The notes: a model not told the origin generated them from the sequence alone. Positions 1 through 8,812 are shown, counted from the stretch's first letter. The stretch: 64,000 nt of DNA from Euryhalocaulis caribicus (GCF_000412185.1 NZ_ASJA01000003.1:186001-250000), one strand, 5' to 3'. Translations and numbers: made by a program.

Positions 1-1989
1 CTGATCCTGCCGATGCCGCGCTGGCTGCTGGATTTCGCGCTGGCGATCTCGATTTCCTTCTCGGTGCTGGTCCTGATGACCGCGCTGTTTATCAATAAAC
101 CGCTGGAATTTTCCGCCTTCCCGGCGGTCCTGCTGATCGCGACCATGTTGCGATTGGGGCTGAATATCGCCTCCACCCGGCTGATCCTTTCGCACGGGCA
201 CGAGGGCACCGGCGCGGCGGGCGATATTATCGAGGCGTTCGGCGCCTTCGTGATGAACGGCTCCTACGTCATCGGGATCATCGTTTTCATCATCCTGGTG
301 ATCGTGAACTTCGTCGTGATTACCAAGGGTTCGGGCCGGATCGCCGAAGTGGCGGCGCGCTTCTCGCTGGACGCCATGCCCGGCAAACAGATGGCCATCG
401 ACGCCGATCTCTCCTCCGGCCTGATCAGCGAGGACGAGGCGCGCGCCAAGAGGAAAGAGCTGGAATCGGAATCCAATTTCTTCGGCTCGATGGACGGCGC
501 GTCGAAATTTGTGCGTGGCGACGCGGTCGCGGGCCTGCTGATTACCGGCATCAATATCGTCGCGGGCATGGTCATCGGCATCATGCAGCACGACATGGCG
601 GTCGGCGACGCCGCCAACGCTTTCACCAAGCTGACCATCGGCGACGGCCTGGTCTCCCAGATCCCGGCCCTGATCATCTCCATCGCCGCCGGCCTGCTGG
701 TTTCCAAGGCCGGCGTGGAGGGCGCGGCCGACAAGGCGCTTGTCGCCCAGTTCTCCGGTTATCCGCAGGGCCTGACCATGGTCGCCATCATCGCCCTGAT
801 GGCCGGCCTGCTGCCCGGCATGCCGCTGCTTCCCTTTGCGTTGATGTCGGCGCTGGCCGGCGGCAGCGCCTATGTCATTCACCGCCGCACGCGGGAGGCC
901 AACGCCGCCGAGGTCGCCCGCGCCGCCATCGAACAGCAGGAGACAGAGCCCGAAGAGGCGCCGATCTCCGAAGCGCTGGCCATGGATGTCCTGAAGATCG
1001 AGCTGGGCTACGGCCTGCTGCCGCTGATCAACGAGGTCGAGGGCCGCCGCCTGACCGACCAGTTGAAGGCGCTGCGCCGGTCTCTGGCGCAGGAGATGGG
1101 TTTCGTCATGCCCTCGGTCCGCATCCTCGACAACATGGTGCTGGAGAGCGACGAGTACGCGATCAGCGTCAAGGAGATGCGCGCGGGCGAGGGCAAGCTG
1201 AAGCTGAATCATCTTCTGGTGATGGACCCCGGCGGCGCGCAGATCGATATGGGCGGCGAGCATGTGAAGGAACCCGCGTTCGGCCTGCCCGCGACCTGGA
1301 TCGACGACAATATGCGCGAGGAAGCGACCTTCCGCGGCTACACCATTGTCGACCCGGCCACGGTTCTGGCGACCCATTTCACGGAAATCCTCCGCGACAA
1401 CATGCCCGAGCTGCTTTCTTTCGCGGAGACCGAAAAGCTTCTGGACGAGCTTTCCAAGGAGCACCAGAAACTGCTGGACGATATCGTGCCCAGCCAGATC
1501 ACCCGGTCGGGCATCCAGCGCGTGCTTCAGAACCTGCTGGCCGAACGCGTCTCCATCCGCGACCTGCCCGCCATTCTGGAAGGCATCGCCGAGGCCAGCT
1601 CCCATTCGCAGAATCTCAATGCGGTCACCGAACATGTGCGGTCCCGCCTGGCCCGTCAGCTCTGCCATCAGAATATCAGCCCGGACGGGACGCTCAGCGT
1701 CATCACCCTGTCTCCGCCGTGGGAGCAGGCCTTCGCCGAGTCCCTGATCGGGCAGGGGGACGAGCGTCAGCTCGCCCTGCCGCCGACCAAGCTGCATGAA
1801 TTTGTCACCGCCGTCCGGAACGCCTTTGACGAGGCCGCGCAGCGCGGCGAGGCCCCGGTCTTGCTGACCAGCCCGGCCATCCGCCCCTATGTCCGCTCCC
1901 TGATCGAACGCTTCCGCGGCCAGACCCCGGTCATGTCGCAGAACGAGGTCCACCCCAAATCGCGGCTCAGGACCGCCGGGCAGGTTTGA
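1..1989 (+). CDS. flhA: Flagellar biosynthesis protein FlhA (5' end missing)
   Basis: FlhA is the integral membrane export-gate protein of the flagellar type III secretion apparatus; its cytoplasmic domain forms the ring that docks chaperone-substrate complexes. The reading frame is open to the left edge, so the gene starts outside the window. 662 codons are visible against a usual length of about 690-700, so only roughly the first 30 residues are missing. The visible part has an N-terminal block of hydrophobic helices, the FHIPEP-type stretch RLGLNIASTRLIL near the start, and a hydrophilic C-terminal half from about residue 320. It is followed after 46 bases by flhF-like and flhG-like genes on the same strand, the usual flagellar placement/number module. 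Identification is secure; the true start is not visible. Confidence 0.97.
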   Translation: MILPMPRWLLDFALAISISFSVLVLMTALFINKPLEFSAFPAVLLIATMLRLGLNIASTRLILSHGHEGTGAAGDIIEAFGAFVMNGSYVIGIIVFIILVIVNFVVITKGSGRIAEVAARFSLDAMPGKQMAIDADLSSGLISEDEARAKRKELESESNFFGSMDGASKFVRGDAVAGLLITGINIVAGMVIGIMQHDMAVGDAANAFTKLTIGDGLVSQIPALIISIAAGLLVSKAGVEGAADKALVAQFSGYPQGLTMVAIIALMAGLLPGMPLLPFALMSALAGGSAYVIHRRTREANAAEVARAAIEQQETEPEEAPISEALAMDVLKIELGYGLLPLINEVEGRRLTDQLKALRRSLAQEMGFVMPSVRILDNMVLESDEYAISVKEMRAGEGKLKLNHLLVMDPGGAQIDMGGEHVKEPAFGLPATWIDDNMREEATFRGYTIVDPATVLATHFTEILRDNMPELLSFAETEKLLDELSKEHQKLLDDIVPSQITRSGIQRVLQNLLAERVSIRDLPAILEGIAEASSHSQNLNAVTEHVRSRLARQLCHQNISPDGTLSVITLSPPWEQAFAESLIGQGDERQLALPPTKLHEFVTAVRNAFDEAAQRGEAPVLLTSPAIRPYVRSLIERFRGQTPVMSQNEVHPKSRLRTAGQV

Positions 1990-2035
1990 TGAGGCGGGCA
2001 GGGTTCACGCCGGATGGATGTGAGAGGACCGCGCC

Positions 2036-3043
2036 ATGAGGCTGCGGTCCTTCATCGTCCGGGACATGGCCGAAGCGATGACTCTGGTACGCCGGGAAAT
2101 GGGACCGGACGCCATCATCGTGACGACGCGCGCCACAGAGGGCGGCAATCTGGAAGTGCGCGCCGCGGTCGAGGCGAAGCCGGACGGCGGAGCGGAGCTG
2201 GATCCGGATGCGGCGTCGCGCGGCCCTCTGGCCGCGGCGGGGCTGGAGCCTGAAAGCCTCGGCCGGATCGGCGCCATCCTCTCGGCCCACGGGGTGGAGG
2301 GCGAGATGGCGGACTCTCTGGGCCGCGCCGCAGATTCGCTGGACGAGGATTCGCCGGTCGCCGCGCTGGCGCTGGCGCTGGAAACCCGTTTCCGCTTCCG
2401 CCCGGTTTCCGCGGCGCTGGACGGCGCGGTGGTTCTCATCGGCCCGGCGGGCGCGGGCAAGACCTCCGCCGCCGCCAAGCTGGCCGCCCGCGCCGCGCTG
2501 AACGGCGAGTCCGCGCGGCTGGTCTGCGCCGACTGGGCGCGCGCCGCCGCCCCCGATCAATTGCGCCGCTATGCCGAGGCCACGCGCGCGGCTTTCGACG
2601 TGGCGGAGGATCTGGACGCGCTGGCCCGCATCGTGGACGGGGCGGGCGAGGATGAATTCGTGATCGTCGACGCCCCTGCCGCCAATCTCTATGACCGCCG
2701 CGATGTCGCCGCCATGGTGGACCTGATCGACGCCGCCGGGGCCGATCCTGTTCTGGTCATCGATTCCGGCATGGCGCGGGAAGAGGCCAGCATGCTGGCC
2801 CGCCGCGCGGGCGAACTGGGCGCCAGCCGCGCCATCGCCTCCAAGCTGGATGCGGTGCGCGGACGCGGCGCGCTGGTCAGCCTCGCCCGGCCCGGCGGCC
2901 TCGCCTATGCGCAGTTTTCCGCCACACCGTATCTGGGGGGCGGTTTCGCCCCCGCCACGCCGCTGCGCCTTGCGCGCTTCCTGCTGGAAGACCCGTCCGG
3001 CGGCGAATCCGACCTGGTATGGGAAGAGGAGACCGCCGCATGA
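2036..3043 (+). CDS. flhF: FlhF-like SRP-type GTPase, degenerate G motifs
   Basis: FlhF proteins are SRP54-related GTPases that choose the flagellar site at the cell pole. The N-terminus (RSFIVRDMAEAM...) resembles the FlhF start, followed by a linker and an NG domain with a P-loop GPAGAGKT at residues 136-143. The other G motifs are altered: the DTAG position reads DAPA (212-215), the TKLD position reads SKLD (269-272), and the DTYR-type motif reads ADWA (165-168). GTP hydrolysis may therefore be weak or absent. The ATG at 2036 has a GAGAGG ribosome site 8 bases upstream. The stop overlaps the start of flhG as ATGA, so translation is probably coupled. Neighbours flhA and flhG support the call; biochemical activity is uncertain. 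Confidence 0.85.
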   Translation: MRLRSFIVRDMAEAMTLVRREMGPDAIIVTTRATEGGNLEVRAAVEAKPDGGAELDPDAASRGPLAAAGLEPESLGRIGAILSAHGVEGEMADSLGRAADSLDEDSPVAALALALETRFRFRPVSAALDGAVVLIGPAGAGKTSAAAKLAARAALNGESARLVCADWARAAAPDQLRRYAEATRAAFDVAEDLDALARIVDGAGEDEFVIVDAPAANLYDRRDVAAMVDLIDAAGADPVLVIDSGMAREEASMLARRAGELGASRAIASKLDAVRGRGALVSLARPGGLAYAQFSATPYLGGGFAPATPLRLARFLLEDPSGGESDLVWEEETAA

Positions 3044-3840
3044 ATGCTCAACAAACGCCGCACGCCCCCGCCGGGCGCATCCTGGCCGTCGCCTCGGGCA
3101 AGGGCGGCGTGGGCAAAACCTTTATTTCCGCCTCGCTGGCGCAGGCCTTCGCCCGGCGCGGCGAGCGCGTTCTGGTGTTCGACGGCGATCTGGGCATGGC
3201 CAATGTCGACGTGCAGCTGGGCCTGACCCCGCCGCACGACCTCTCCGCCGTTGTGACGGGGGAGCGGGAGCTGAAAGACGCGGTCACGCCCGCCATGGGC
3301 GGGGCCGGCGCGGGCGGGTTCGATGTTATCGCCGGGCGTTCCGGCTCCGGCGCCATGGCCGGAATCTCGAAAGAGGAAGCGGCCTCGCTCGCCGCCGCGC
3401 TGGCCGGGCTGTCGCTGAAATATGACCGGGTGCTGGTGGATCTGGCTGCGGGCGTCGAGCCCGCGCTGATGCGGCTTTGCATGTCGGCGGACGATGTTCT
3501 GGTCGTGCTGATGGATGAGCCGACCTCGATGACCGACGCCTACGCCTTCGTGAAGATGCTGCGCCTGCGGGACGATTCCGCCGAACCGTTTGTGGCGCTG
3601 AATATGAGCGAGACCTTCAATCAGGCGCGCGGCGCCTATGAGGGGTTTGCGAAGACCTGCACGACCTTCCTCGGCTTCACCCCGGAATATGCCGGCGCCG
3701 TGCGCCGTGACTCGCGCGCCAAGGACGCGATCCGACGTCAGAAACCGCTGTTCGAGCGTGCGCCCGACAGCCAGGCGGCGGGCGATGTCAGCCGTCTGGC
3801 CGCGTTTCTTGCAGGGGATCCCGCCGCCCGGGCGGCCTGA
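3040..3840 (+). CDS. flhG: FlhG/MinD-family ATPase, flagellar number regulator
   Basis: A MinD/ParA-superfamily ATPase of the FlhG (FleN, YlxH) type, which limits flagellar number and works with FlhF. Residues 20-27 are the deviant Walker A GKGGVGKT. FDGDLGMANVDVQLG (48-62) is the typical switch region. The later DEPTSMTDAYA segment is characteristic of FlhG rather than of MinD or ParA. The start at 3040 overlaps the flhF stop (ATGA) and has GGAAGAGGAG upstream; an in-frame start 21 bases earlier lies within flhF and is less likely. The 266-residue length is normal. A MinD-like amphipathic C-terminal helix is not obvious, as the end is Ala/Gly-rich. Confidence 0.92.
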   Translation: MNAQQTPHAPAGRILAVASGKGGVGKTFISASLAQAFARRGERVLVFDGDLGMANVDVQLGLTPPHDLSAVVTGERELKDAVTPAMGGAGAGGFDVIAGRSGSGAMAGISKEEAASLAAALAGLSLKYDRVLVDLAAGVEPALMRLCMSADDVLVVLMDEPTSMTDAYAFVKMLRLRDDSAEPFVALNMSETFNQARGAYEGFAKTCTTFLGFTPEYAGAVRRDSRAKDAIRRQKPLFERAPDSQAAGDVSRLAAFLAGDPAARAA

Positions 3841-3875
3841 TATAGTATCGGCCGTTCACTCTGGGGGGAGGGATT

Positions 3876-4178
3876 ATGCCGTTCGACGCCTTAACGCCGG
3901 TCGATTACGCCGTGATGGCCGCCGTTTCCGCGGTCGCCGCCTTTCTGGTCGGCCGCTGGAAGGAGCTTGCGCTGGCCGTGGCGCTGGCGCTCATCGCCGA
4001 TTACGCCGTCATGGGCCTGATCCACATGCTGGGCGGCGCCGCGCCGTGGACGGCGCTGGCGCGCTCGGGCGACCGCTTCACCCAGCAGCCCGGCGATGTC
4101 CTGATCCTGCGCGCGGCGCTCTACGCCGCCGCGATTGGCGCGATTTTCGCTTTGAAGCGCATGTACCGCCGGCGCTAG
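3876..4178 (+). CDS. Small membrane protein, unknown function
   Basis: A 100-residue protein with three hydrophobic segments (about residues 10-25, 30-52 and 78-93) and a basic C-terminus (KRMYRRR), so probably an inner-membrane protein. A strong purine-rich ribosome site (GGGGGGAGGG) precedes the ATG. It lies 35 bases after flhG and 55 bases before a DUF4870 protein on the same strand, so it may be co-transcribed with either. No family was recognised and no function is proposed. Confidence 0.65.
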   Translation: MPFDALTPVDYAVMAAVSAVAAFLVGRWKELALAVALALIADYAVMGLIHMLGGAAPWTALARSGDRFTQQPGDVLILRAALYAAAIGAIFALKRMYRRR

Positions 4179-4233
4179 GGCGCGCCGGTTATCGTCACAG
4201 AGCCGCCAGCAGACCGGGATTTCGAGGACCGCC

Positions 4234-4578
4234 ATGTCAGACCGCGATCCGCACAAGCTGAAAACCTACGCCGTTATTATCTATGTGCTTTTTGCCATTC
4301 CGGGCGGGCTGCTCTCGCTTATCGGGGTGATCCTCGCCTATCTCAAGCTGAACATGGGCGGGCCGGGGCCGAACTCCCATTTCGTGTTCCAGATCAGGAC
4401 GTTCTGGATCGGCATATTGCTGGCGGTCCTGGGACTTGTGGTCTGGCCGCTGGGTCTGGCCAAGACGGTCTGGTTTCTCGCCGCGCTGTGGTTCCTGGCG
4501 CGTTCGGTCATCGGGCTGGTCAAGGCGCTGGGCAATCAGGCCATTCCCTCGCCCCGCAGCTGGTTTCTCGGGCTCTGA
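4234..4578 (+). CDS. DUF4870-like membrane protein, short paralogue
   Basis: A 114-residue membrane protein resembling DUF4870 family proteins, whose function is unknown. It has three or four hydrophobic helices and the elements GVILAYLK, IRTFWIG and IPSPRSW in order. The same elements in the same order occur in the next gene (4684-5292), so the two are tandem paralogues. This copy lacks the long polar N-terminal extension of its neighbour. The ATG at 4234 is preceded by GAGGACCGCC, a plausible ribosome site. An accessory envelope role is possible but cannot be seen in the sequence. Confidence 0.75.
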   Translation: MSDRDPHKLKTYAVIIYVLFAIPGGLLSLIGVILAYLKLNMGGPGPNSHFVFQIRTFWIGILLAVLGLVVWPLGLAKTVWFLAALWFLARSVIGLVKALGNQAIPSPRSWFLGL

Positions 4579-4683
4579 CAGGGCGCGTGCGTTCGCCGAT
4601 TTCCGCGCGCAGACCTTGAGTTTCACCCGCAATCGGATCATCTATCAGGGGAAATAGTCTCCAGAGTGAGGATGCTTTCCCAA

Positions 4684-5292
4684 ATGGCTGACCCCAAAGA
4701 GCCTACCCCCAACGATCCTGAAAAGCCGGACACGGACGCCGCTGACACAGGCGGCAGTCCGGAAGATGTCGCGATGGACCGCACCGCGGCGGCGGGCGGC
4801 GGCGCCGAACAGAGCGCGTCCGGCGGACAGAAATCGTCCGAAACCCGCGAGAAGATGAGCTCGGCGGCGCGCTCGGCGCAGGACCGCGCCTCCAAGGCCG
4901 CTTCGGCGGCGCGCGATGAAGCCTCGCGCTCCTATAGCGAAGCGCGCTCATCCATTGCCGATTCAGACGACCGCACCATCGCGATTGTGTCCTATATCCT
5001 CTATCTCGCGACCTTCGTGACGGGCGGCATCGCCGCGATCGTGGGCGTGATCCTGGCCTATCTGAAGCGGGACACGGAAAATCCCGTTCTGGCCGGCCAT
5101 TATGAATATCTGATCCGCACCTTCTGGATCGGCCTTGCCGGTTCGGTGATCTGCTTCATCCTGATTTTCGTGGTTATCGGCATACCGCTCTTCATCGCAC
5201 TGGCGGTGTGGTGGTTGTTGCGGCTGGTGGTCGGCGTCGTCCGGCTGCTCGACAACAAGCCGATCCCCGATCCCAAGACCTGGCTGATCTAG
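4684..5292 (+). CDS. DUF4870-like membrane protein with disordered N-terminal extension
   Basis: The second of two tandem DUF4870-like genes. The first 90 or so residues are polar and rich in Ala, Ser, Asp, Glu and Gly, probably disordered and cytoplasmic. The C-terminal half carries the membrane module with GVILAYLK, IRTFWIG and IPDPKTW shared with the gene at 4234. The start is ambiguous: GTG at 4666, ATG at 4672 and ATG at 4684 are all in frame. ATG 4684 was preferred because GAGGA lies 11 bases before it, but a start six residues earlier is possible. The transcript ends at a strong terminator at 5322-5350. Confidence 0.78.
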   Translation: MADPKEPTPNDPEKPDTDAADTGGSPEDVAMDRTAAAGGGAEQSASGGQKSSETREKMSSAARSAQDRASKAASAARDEASRSYSEARSSIADSDDRTIAIVSYILYLATFVTGGIAAIVGVILAYLKRDTENPVLAGHYEYLIRTFWIGLAGSVICFILIFVVIGIPLFIALAVWWLLRLVVGVVRLLDNKPIPDPKTWLI

Positions 5293-5321
5293 GCGGGACG
5301 GAAAACCCAAGCTTGAAACAG

Positions 5322-5350
5322 GGCGGCGCTCATTCGGGCGCCGCCTTTTT
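5322..5350 (+). terminator. Rho-independent terminator after the DUF4870 genes
   Basis: A perfect 8-bp stem GGCGGCGC/GCGCCGCC (5322-5329 with 5338-5345), an 8-base loop, then five T residues. It terminates the plus-strand transcript. Its 3' arm and T run lie inside the last codons of the convergent mscS-like gene. The minus strand has no T run after the stem, so it is one-directional. Confidence 0.9.
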
Positions 5351-6613
5351 CATAAGGTTCTCGCCTTCCTCGGCCTCGCGCGCGGCCTGTTCGGCGGCTT
5401 CGGATTCCGGTTGCTGTTCGGCCATGTCCTGAAGGTCGGTCCGCGCGGTTCTCGGCGTTGCGGCCTCGGCCGGCGCCGCTTCGCCCAGCTGGCGCACCTG
5501 CACAATCGGATCGGGCAGGTCGATGCCCTGCGCCAGCAGCGCGTCGCGCACCGCCGCGATGGCCAGCCCCCGCACAGACAGGAAGCTGCTGGCCCGCTGG
5601 TCCACCCAGCCGGACGCCTCCAGGATCAGGTTATAATTGCCGAACGCCTTGACGATGCAGGCCGGGGCCGGATCCGCGATCACGCCCTGCGTCGCAACGA
5701 TGGCGTCCCGCGTGACGCGGCAGGCCTTGCCGGCGTCGTCCGCCGCGCCGATCCCGACCTCGAACGAAAAGCGCCGCTGCGGCCGCCGCGTGAAGTTCAC
5801 GATGACCGACTGGATCACCGTGCCATTGGGAACGGAGACATGATTGCCATCCGTGGTGATCAGAATGGTGGAGCGCGGGGTCAGGCGGGCGACCGTGCCC
5901 TCCTGATCGCCGATGCGCACGATGTCGTTGGCCTCGAACGGGCGGCGCAGGGTGAGGAGGGTGGAGGCGATATAATTCGCCACCGTGTCCTTCAGGGCAA
6001 AGCCGATGGCCAGTCCCGCCACGCCCGCCGCGCCGATAACCGCGGACATCATTCCCGCCGCCCCGGCCAGGTCCAGCGCCGCGATCAGCCCCGCCAGGAT
6101 CAGCGCCCAGCCAATGGCCCGCCGCAGCAGATCGGCCACGAACGGGTTGGGCGTCAGCCGGTCGAACACGAAGCGCGACCGCGACAGCACCACCGACAAC
6201 AGCCAGAACGCGGCGAATACGGCCAGCGCCGCCAGCCAGACCGGCCAGTCCCGCGCCGCGGTCTCGTAAAAATCGGTCAGCCGCGCCAGCGCCGGTTGCG
6301 CCCGCTCCGATATATCGGCGGACACCTCCACATTATTGGTGACGTCGACCACGCCCTCCAGCCGCCGCGCCAGATTCTCCGCGCGCAAGGCCGCTTCCGG
6401 GGCGCCGGCCTCGCCGCCAAGCGTCACGACGCCCGACTGCACCCGGACTTCGATCCCGGACAGGCCCTCGATCTCGCCGAAAAGGGATTCCAGCCGCGCA
6501 TCAATGGCCGCGTCGTCCGCCTCCAGCGCCAGCGGCGCGTTTTCGGATTCCGGGGACTGGGCAAGGGCGGGCAGCGCCCACAGCAGCGCAAGACAGACAA
6601 ACAGGCGTTTCAT
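5330..6613 (-). CDS. MscS-family mechanosensitive channel with N-terminal BON domain
   Basis: A small-conductance mechanosensitive channel family protein of 427 residues. A signal peptide (residues 1-19, cleaved after ALA) is followed by a periplasmic BON-like domain at about 36-98 (IEVRVQSGVVTLGG ... VVDVTNNVEV). Transmembrane helices lie near 125-145, 165-185 and 188-208. The last is the Gly/Ala-rich pore helix (AAGVAGLAIGFALKD), followed by the MscS beta domain with VPNG. The C-terminus is acidic and Gln/Glu-rich. The start MKRLF at 6613 was chosen over an upstream ATG because it gives a proper signal peptide. BON domains bind phospholipid or other envelope components, so this channel may sense the periplasmic side. 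Confidence 0.88.
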   Translation of the reverse strand: MKRLFVCLALLWALPALAQSPESENAPLALEADDAAIDARLESLFGEIEGLSGIEVRVQSGVVTLGGEAGAPEAALRAENLARRLEGVVDVTNNVEVSADISERAQPALARLTDFYETAARDWPVWLAALAVFAAFWLLSVVLSRSRFVFDRLTPNPFVADLLRRAIGWALILAGLIAALDLAGAAGMMSAVIGAAGVAGLAIGFALKDTVANYIASTLLTLRRPFEANDIVRIGDQEGTVARLTPRSTILITTDGNHVSVPNGTVIQSVIVNFTRRPQRRFSFEVGIGAADDAGKACRVTRDAIVATQGVIADPAPACIVKAFGNYNLILEASGWVDQRASSFLSVRGLAIAAVRDALLAQGIDLPDPIVQVRQLGEAAPAEAATPRTARTDLQDMAEQQPESEAAEQAAREAEEGENLMKKAAPE

Positions 6614-6657
6614 GGAAAGACTATGCGCCGCCCTGCGCGGGCGGATCAATAAGGCGT

Positions 6658-7788
6658 TCAGCCCGGCGCGTGTTGCCTGAAGGCGCGCGCGACCCCGCGC
6701 ACCCGTCCGCCAAGGCCCGGCTCCACGGCCGCGATCTGGCCCAGCCGCCGGCGCGCCTTCCCGGCCAGTTTCGACATCGGGCCCAGCGGCGCGGTTTCCA
6801 GCCCGCGCCAGCCCCCCATGGCCGATTTCATCACCTGCGCGCCCGCGCCCCGCGCAAACGCCGCCCCGTCGATCAGCGCCCGCCGCTCGAACGTGAAATA
6901 GCGTTTGTAATAACCATGTCCCGCGCCCAGATCGACGCGGTCCGCGCCCAGATCGTTGGTCCCTTCGATCAGTCCGCGCAGCAATTGCAGGCCGGGCGAA
7001 TATATCCCGAATTCCGCGTCATAGGCGGGAATCCAACTATGCAGGCTGCCCGCGCCCAGAAGACAGATTTCCCCGGCCGCCAGTCGCCCGTCCACGCGCA
7101 GCGTGGACATGCGCAGGCCATGGTCTTCGGCGTCCGTATCGCCCAGCGCGTCCAGCATCACCCGGACCCAGCGCGGGGCCAGAACGTCATGCAGGCCGGT
7201 CGCCGCATATTGTTCGCGCTTCCAGCGCAACACCTGCTCGAACGCTTCGGGATCGCGGTCGCGCAGGACGATCTCCACCGTCCCGCGCTCGTTTTCCAGC
7301 TTCCGCCGCCGCCGCTCGATGGTCTTGTGATAGCGTTTGTGTTCGGCCTTCAGGCGCGCCGCATAGGCTTGCCCGTCGCCGCCGGTCTCCGCCACGTATC
7401 CGTCCTGCACGGCCCGCGCGCCGGAAGAAAACCGCGCTTCCGGGTCCAGCAGGGTGGAATAGGCATAGGCGCACATGCCCATCGCCTTCAGCGCCGCCGC
7501 GGGGTCGAACGCCGCGCCGGGCCGGATGGCCGGGCCGTGCTGGTCACTGAACGGCGCGCCGATGGGCCGCGCAAAATGCATGGGGCGCTTGTGAAACGGC
7601 CAGAAGCCGACGATCTCGCCGTCATTTTCGAAAACGGCCACGCGCGCATCGCCGCGGGCCTGGCCCGCCGCGCGCGCGAACTCCGGCTCCATGAAGGCGC
7701 TGTGCGTCCCCATCTCCGCCGTGATGGCTTTCCACGCCTTGATTTCTTCAGGCCCGAGCTCGCCCGGGTGAATCAGATTCGTACGCAT
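6658..7788 (-). CDS. CelD/BcsL-type GNAT acetyltransferase
   Basis: A 376-residue protein of the FemAB-like/CelD (Acetyltransf_6) group, whose members are often encoded beside polysaccharide genes and transfer acyl or amino-acyl groups to cell-surface glycans. The middle contains the typical stretch AEHKRYHKTIERRRRK followed by LRWKREQYAATGL. The GNAT-like core has RMSTLRVDGRLAAGEICL, then DLGAGHGYYKRYF near the end. It is divergent to a family-2 glycosyltransferase with 105 bases between the two starts, which fits a surface-glycan role. The substrate is unknown. Start: ATG at 7788, the first Met in frame with similarity. Confidence 0.8.
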   Translation of the reverse strand: MRTNLIHPGELGPEEIKAWKAITAEMGTHSAFMEPEFARAAGQARGDARVAVFENDGEIVGFWPFHKRPMHFARPIGAPFSDQHGPAIRPGAAFDPAAALKAMGMCAYAYSTLLDPEARFSSGARAVQDGYVAETGGDGQAYAARLKAEHKRYHKTIERRRRKLENERGTVEIVLRDRDPEAFEQVLRWKREQYAATGLHDVLAPRWVRVMLDALGDTDAEDHGLRMSTLRVDGRLAAGEICLLGAGSLHSWIPAYDAEFGIYSPGLQLLRGLIEGTNDLGADRVDLGAGHGYYKRYFTFERRALIDGAAFARGAGAQVMKSAMGGWRGLETAPLGPMSKLAGKARRRLGQIAAVEPGLGGRVRGVARAFRQHAPG

Positions 7789-7893
7789 AAACCTTGTCGC
7801 CGCCACCCGCCCTCTGGCTTCACCGGATCGCAACCCTATCGGTGATAGGTGAATATCAAGGAAAGACGTTGAAAATTTTCGCGAAGGCCGCCC

Positions 7894-8799
7894 ATGGCGC
7901 GTATCTCGGTTGTCATACCCACGTTCCGCCGCCCGGACGGTCTGCGGCGCGCCGTTGAAAGCGCGCTGGCGCAGGAAGGCGCGCCGGATTTCGAGGTCAT
8001 CGTGGTCGATAACGCGCCCGAAGGCGGCGCGGATCGGGCGTTGGCGGGCATCAAGGACGCCCGCCTGACCCTGATTGCGGAGCCGAACCCCGGCGTGGCC
8101 ACCGCGCGCAACACAGGATGGGCCGCCGCCTCCGCCCCGCGCATTGCGTTTCTCGATGATGACGAGGAAGCCCTGCCGGGCTGGCTGGGGGCGCTGGACA
8201 CGGCGCTGACGGATCTGGGCGCCGATATTGTTTTCGGCCCTATAGACACGGTTCTGCCTGAAACGGCGCCGGCCGCGCACCGCGATTTCCTCAAGGGTTT
8301 CTTTGCCCGCACCGGGCCGGCCGAAGACGCCGTGCTGGACAATTATCATGGCTGCGGCAATTCCATGATCGCGCGCGAGGGACTGTCCCTGACCGCTTCG
8401 CCCTTCGACGCGAAGGCCGATCAGCTGGGCGGCGAAGACGACCTTCTGTTCGCGATGTTGAAGCATAAAGGCGCGCGTTTCGGCTGGGCGTCGCGGGCGC
8501 GGGTTCTGGAATATGTGCCGGAATCGCGCGCCTGTCTGCGCTATGCGCTGGCGCGCGGCTTCGCTTACGGGCAGGGGCCCAGCCAGAGCTGCGCCGCGCG
8601 CACCCCGCCGGACGCGCCCGGCGTCATCGGCTGGATGACGGTCGGGGCGGCGCAGGCCGTGGCCTACGGCGCCGCTGCGGGCCTGTTGTGGGCTATCCGC
8701 TCGCCCCGCCGCGCCGCGATGCTGGATCGCAGCGTGCAGGGGCTGGGCAAGGTGTTCTGGGGCGACCGCTTCGCCCCCCGCCTCTATGGCGGGGCCTAG
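7894..8799 (+). CDS. Family 2 glycosyltransferase
   Basis: A GT-A fold glycosyltransferase of 301 residues. It opens with ISVVIPTFRRPDGL, has FEVIVVDNAP, and a DxD-type nucleotide-sugar/metal site in AFLDDDEEA near residue 88. The C-terminal part (residues 245-301) is hydrophobic near IGWMTVGAAQAVAYGAAAG, suggesting membrane association. The neighbouring divergent CelD-like acetyltransferase suggests both modify a surface polysaccharide. The sugar and acceptor cannot be told from sequence. The ATG at 7894 has a short AAGG ribosome site. Confidence 0.88.
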   Translation: MARISVVIPTFRRPDGLRRAVESALAQEGAPDFEVIVVDNAPEGGADRALAGIKDARLTLIAEPNPGVATARNTGWAAASAPRIAFLDDDEEALPGWLGALDTALTDLGADIVFGPIDTVLPETAPAAHRDFLKGFFARTGPAEDAVLDNYHGCGNSMIAREGLSLTASPFDAKADQLGGEDDLLFAMLKHKGARFGWASRARVLEYVPESRACLRYALARGFAYGQGPSQSCAARTPPDAPGVIGWMTVGAAQAVAYGAAAGLLWAIRSPRRAAMLDRSVQGLGKVFWGDRFAPRLYGGA

Positions 8800-8812
8800 G
8801 CGTCAGGCCGTC

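Noticed and set aside
5411-6652. A 413-codon open frame opposite the mscS-like gene
   Set aside because: Arg/Gly/Gln/His-rich composition and no recognisable domain; the opposite strand encodes an intact channel with a signal peptide.
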